Source: Halobacteriovorax sp. (lineage in GTDB: Bacteria; Bdellovibrionota; Bacteriovoracia; Bacteriovoracales; Bacteriovoracaceae). From it: 5,906 nt of DNA. The stretch is from the NCBI GenBank assembly GCA_002686115.1, contig NZAF01000047.1:4896-10801 (forward strand), given 5' to 3'. The position numbers were made by a program, and so were the translations under genes. The notes beneath the pieces were generated by a model. It saw only the letters and a program-made list of their open reading frames with translations, did not search any database and was not told where the DNA came from. Below are positions 3,635 to 5,906 of this stretch, in pieces (within the stretch, counting starts at the first letter, position 1; every line of letters starts with the position of its first letter).

Positions 3635-5906
3635 TCCTCTCTATAGCTTCTGATTTTTCTTAAATAAGAGTCTGATACATTTAAGGAGTATGCACCAGAA
3701 TAAACGAGCCATTCATATACTTTAGTTGGTGGGATATCTGGCTTTTTATCAATCACATCATAACAAAAACAGTCTAGCTTATTGTTATTATCATCAATTG
3801 CTTCTATCTGAATTCTTCTATATTCATTTTTATTACACTCTATCTCATCAAGCTTTACTAGGTCTTCATTATTAATACTCACAACTAATCCATAAACAAT
3901 ATGTCCCGGAGCATGATACATATCCGCAACTCCACCTTTTCTCACATGAGAATAGCTTGTGTAGCGAATCTCTTTATCATATACGCGTGCTCTGCATATG
4001 AGTTTTGCACTTGGGCAGCGACTTTTAATTTGAGAAATGTCCATATTAGAACCAAATCCAAATATTAAATTTTCATGAGGTGCTTTGTCTGGTCCAAATC
4101 CACCTCCTCCAGGAGTGCTAATATATATCGACTCAAAAGGTTTCATCTTTTGATAGAAACTCTCTGGTAGTTCATGAAGTTCCCCATCTTTTATAACTTG
4201 ATTCAGTCCTCTTTTTCCTTCTTCTCCTCCCTCAAGACCTTTTGGAGGAATAAGTCTGGACTGAGTCAGCATACTCACTTCCATTGGTTCTAAGAACTTT
4301 ATTCTTCTATAAATTCCATCTCCACCGACGAATTGTCCCTGTCCTCCGCTTCCATGTCGAATTCCCATGAGTTCAACAATAACTGGAAAGCGCGTCTCTA
4401 ATATTTCCGGATCTGTGAGAAGAGAGTTTGTCATATTTGTTTGCACAGCACTTGCGCCATCTCTTCTAAAGGAAGCACCATGACCTCCTGCTAAAGTCTC
4501 ATAGTATTGGTACTTATCATTTCCAAAACTTAAGTTATTCATCGAACCATGTGAGTGAGCACGAATTTTTAAAACTTCAAAAAGAAGATCACAGAGAGCC
4601 TGAGAGGTTTCAACATTTCCAGCAACAACAGGGCTGTCTTTATCTGGAGAAAGCATCGAGTGAGGAGGGATAACTAAGTTTACGGCCCTCATAATACCAC
4701 TATTAAGAGGAATATTTTCTTTAATAAGACTGCGAAGGGCAAATAATACGGTCGCTTTTACGACAGGTATTGGAGCATTAAAATTATCTTCTTGAATAGC
4801 TGATGTTCCATGAAAGTCAAATGTCACCTTGTCTTTAGCGTCTTTATCTTTTTTTAACTCTAAAGAAATTTGTCTTGAATTTGTAATCTTTTTTAAGGCC
4901 TTCGTTTCACTTAAGTCTTTAAGTGCTTCTTTGGTCTTAACTTCAGAGTAGTTTAAAATATTGGCCGACATCTTATTTAAATAATCTTTTCCATAACTTT
5001 TTGTAAGTGAGAGTATCTCAGAGGCGCCTTTCATATTTGCAGCAAGCTTAGCTTCAATATCGTGTTCATTTAAGGGATAATTTCTAACAGGATATTTACC
5101 TGATTCAAGTATTTCTTTTAATCGTGACTTATTAAGAGAGCCATCTTTTGCTATTTTTGTCGGAGCAATAATAACTCCTTCTTCTTGAAGTGATTTACTA
5201 TTACCAGGCATAGAGCCTGGACTTATGCCGCCAATGTCAGCATGATGACCTCTACTTGCGACCCACATTATTAAGTCACTCTCATTGTAAACAGGAGTGA
5301 CGATGGTGATATCGGGTAGGTGAGTTCCACCATAGTGGGGAGAGTTGCATATAAAGCTATCTCCTTTTTCAAATTCAAACTCATCAATGATTGACTTGAC
5401 AGTCTCTCCCATTGAACCAAGGTGAACAGGAATGTGAGGTGCATTGGCAATAAGATCACCTGATTCAGTAAAAAGAGCACATGAAAAATCATTTCTCTCT
5501 TTAATATTTACTGACCTTGCAAGCTTTTTTAAAGTGGAACCCATTTGTTCAGCAATAAATTGAAAGCGCTGATAGAAAATTTCAAGATCAATACTTTCAT
5601 CTCGCTTTTTTTCCTCTGTCTTTTTATTTGAATAATTTAAAATCCAACTGCCGTCTTTATTTTGAGAGGCATCCCAGTTATCTTCAACGACTATTGAGGT
5701 GTTATTCTCACTTATAATACTTAGGCCTTTAAGTGCTCTAGGTGCTGTTTCACTTAATTTTACTTTTAGATTATGTGTTCGTTTGATTTTTAAGACTATT
5801 GACTCACAATCTATAGAGCTTGGTGAATCAATGCCAAAGACTCTTTTGTAATAGTCCTTGAACTTATCCTGGGCCTTCTGTTCATCTTTTGCTCTTATTT
5901 GTACTT
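3631..5906 (-). CDS. 5-oxoprolinase (HyuA-HyuB type) fused to a C-terminal gamma-glutamylcyclotransferase domain, 5' end outside window
   Basis: One frame is open from the right edge (first full codon at 5904) to the TAA at 3631-3633, giving 757 visible residues. Residues 1 to about 95 match the end of a HyuA/5-oxoprolinase N-terminal subunit (KDYYKRVFGID, then IVVEDNWDA with an aromatic strand after it). From about 108 the HyuB/5-oxoprolinase C-terminal subunit starts: NIKERNDFSCALF (133-145), HIPVHLGSMGETV, GGTHLPD (192-198), RGHHADIGG (218-226), MTNSLLTDPEILETRFPV, GSGGQGQFVGGDG and the terminal PGGGGFGPD (598-606). These agree closely with animal and bacterial ATP-dependent 5-oxoprolinases (EC 3.5.2.9), which hydrolyse 5-oxo-L-proline to glutamate. 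The last 146 residues are a GGCT domain, listed separately. The full protein should exceed 1,300 residues if the HyuA part has its usual length. Other HyuAB substrates such as hydantoins cannot be excluded by sequence alone, but the GGCT partner favours 5-oxoproline. It is cytoplasmic. Confidence 0.93.
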   Translation of the reverse strand, partial: VQIRAKDEQKAQDKFKDYYKRVFGIDSPSSIDCESIVLKIKRTHNLKVKLSETAPRALKGLSIISENNTSIVVEDNWDASQNKDGSWILNYSNKKTEEKKRDESIDLEIFYQRFQFIAEQMGSTLKKLARSVNIKERNDFSCALFTESGDLIANAPHIPVHLGSMGETVKSIIDEFEFEKGDSFICNSPHYGGTHLPDITIVTPVYNESDLIMWVASRGHHADIGGISPGSMPGNSKSLQEEGVIIAPTKIAKDGSLNKSRLKEILESGKYPVRNYPLNEHDIEAKLAANMKGASEILSLTKSYGKDYLNKMSANILNYSEVKTKEALKDLSETKALKKITNSRQISLELKKDKDAKDKVTFDFHGTSAIQEDNFNAPIPVVKATVLFALRSLIKENIPLNSGIMRAVNLVIPPHSMLSPDKDSPVVAGNVETSQALCDLLFEVLKIRAHSHGSMNNLSFGNDKYQYYETLAGGHGASFRRDGASAVQTNMTNSLLTDPEILETRFPVIVELMGIRHGSGGQGQFVGGDGIYRRIKFLEPMEVSMLTQSRLIPPKGLEGGEEGKRGLNQVIKDGELHELPESFYQKMKPFESIYISTPGGGGFGPDKAPHENLIFGFGSNMDISQIKSRCPSAKLICRARVYDKEIRYTSYSHVRKGGVADMYHAPGHIVYGLVVSINNEDLVKLDEIECNKNEYRRIQIEAIDDNNNKLDCFCYDVIDKKPDIPPTKVYEWLVYSGAYSLNVSDSYLRKIRSYRED
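3634..4071 (-). other. Gamma-glutamylcyclotransferase (GGCT) domain at the C-terminus of the 5-oxoprolinase
   Basis: The final 146 residues form a complete GGCT-like domain. Its order is that of the family: NLIFGFGSNM (nucleotide 4071 onward; equivalent of YGSN, the substrate loop), RCPSAKLICRARV, the RYTSYS strand, KGGVADMYHAPGHIVYGLV (compare HGGIA...PGDEVWGV in human GGCT), LVKLDEIE, YRRIQIEA, and the C-terminal PPTKVYEWLVYSGAYSL helix ending in DSYLRKI. The Glu encoded at 3838-3840 in LDEIE aligns with the catalytic Glu98 of human GGCT, the acid/base that promotes cyclisation. Only five residues (KAPHE) separate it from the HyuB PGGGGFGPD motif. The domain should convert gamma-glutamyl amino acids to 5-oxoproline plus the free amino acid. 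A related gamma-glutamylamine cyclotransferase role is the main alternative. Confidence 0.88.

Noticed and set aside
5271..5492. Minus-strand open frame of 73 codons
   Set aside because: Alternate frame of the conserved HyuB N-terminal region.
5542..5544. ATG at 5544 as the start of a stand-alone HyuB protein
   Set aside because: This Met sits inside the conserved HyuB opening (FIAEQMGSTL), no good ribosome binding site precedes it, and the frame with HyuA-like sequence continues to the window edge.
1..5906. Search for tRNA/rRNA genes, CRISPR arrays, insertion sequences, attachment sites and long repeats
   Set aside because: None seen: no regularly spaced repeats, no transposase-like frame, no tRNA-like cloverleaf in the short intergenic gaps.

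Overview
This AT-rich window looks like Gram-negative bacterial chromosome. It holds tightly packed genes, Shine-Dalgarno sites ahead of the starts, one intrinsic terminator, and a bacterial L28 without zinc-ribbon cysteines. The base composition, the L28 type and the mix of exported and intracellular peptide and amino-acid hydrolases would suit a Bdellovibrionota-like (Bacteriovorax-type) organism. That placement is a low-confidence inference; no marker here fixes the taxon.

Layout. Bases 1-981 (minus) carry the N-terminal part of an exported CocE/S15-type alpha/beta hydrolase that runs off the left edge. A 190-base gap follows, with a perfect TGACAT-AA-ATGTCA palindrome and the intrinsic terminator of rpmB. 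rpmB (ribosomal protein L28) lies at 1172-1408 (minus). The 235-base divergent spacer after it contains the rpmB promoter, a small leader hairpin and a GC-rich near-palindrome. A three-gene plus-strand operon then occupies 1644-3634: an unrecognised membrane-anchored protein with a TTG start, a HIT-family nucleotide hydrolase/transferase, and an M24 (methionine/proline aminopeptidase fold) metallopeptidase with a GTG start that overlaps the HIT stop codon by 4 bases. Converging on it, with stop codons sharing the four bases TTAA, is a large minus-strand gene that enters from the right edge (3631-5906).

The large gene is the highlight. Its visible 757 residues contain, in one uninterrupted frame, the end of a HyuA-type (5-oxoprolinase N-terminal) subunit, a complete HyuB-type (5-oxoprolinase C-terminal) subunit, and, five residues after the last HyuB glycine motif, a complete gamma-glutamylcyclotransferase (GGCT) domain with its GSN loop and catalytic glutamate. 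GGCT releases 5-oxoproline from gamma-glutamyl amino acids and ATP-dependent 5-oxoprolinase opens 5-oxoproline to glutamate. The polypeptide therefore appears to join two consecutive steps of the gamma-glutamyl cycle in one chain. I do not know of a characterised enzyme with this architecture.

Together, the S15-like hydrolase, the M24 peptidase and the GGCT-oxoprolinase fusion suggest that the region handles peptides and amino-acid derivatives. They sit in different transcription units, so this is context rather than evidence of one pathway.
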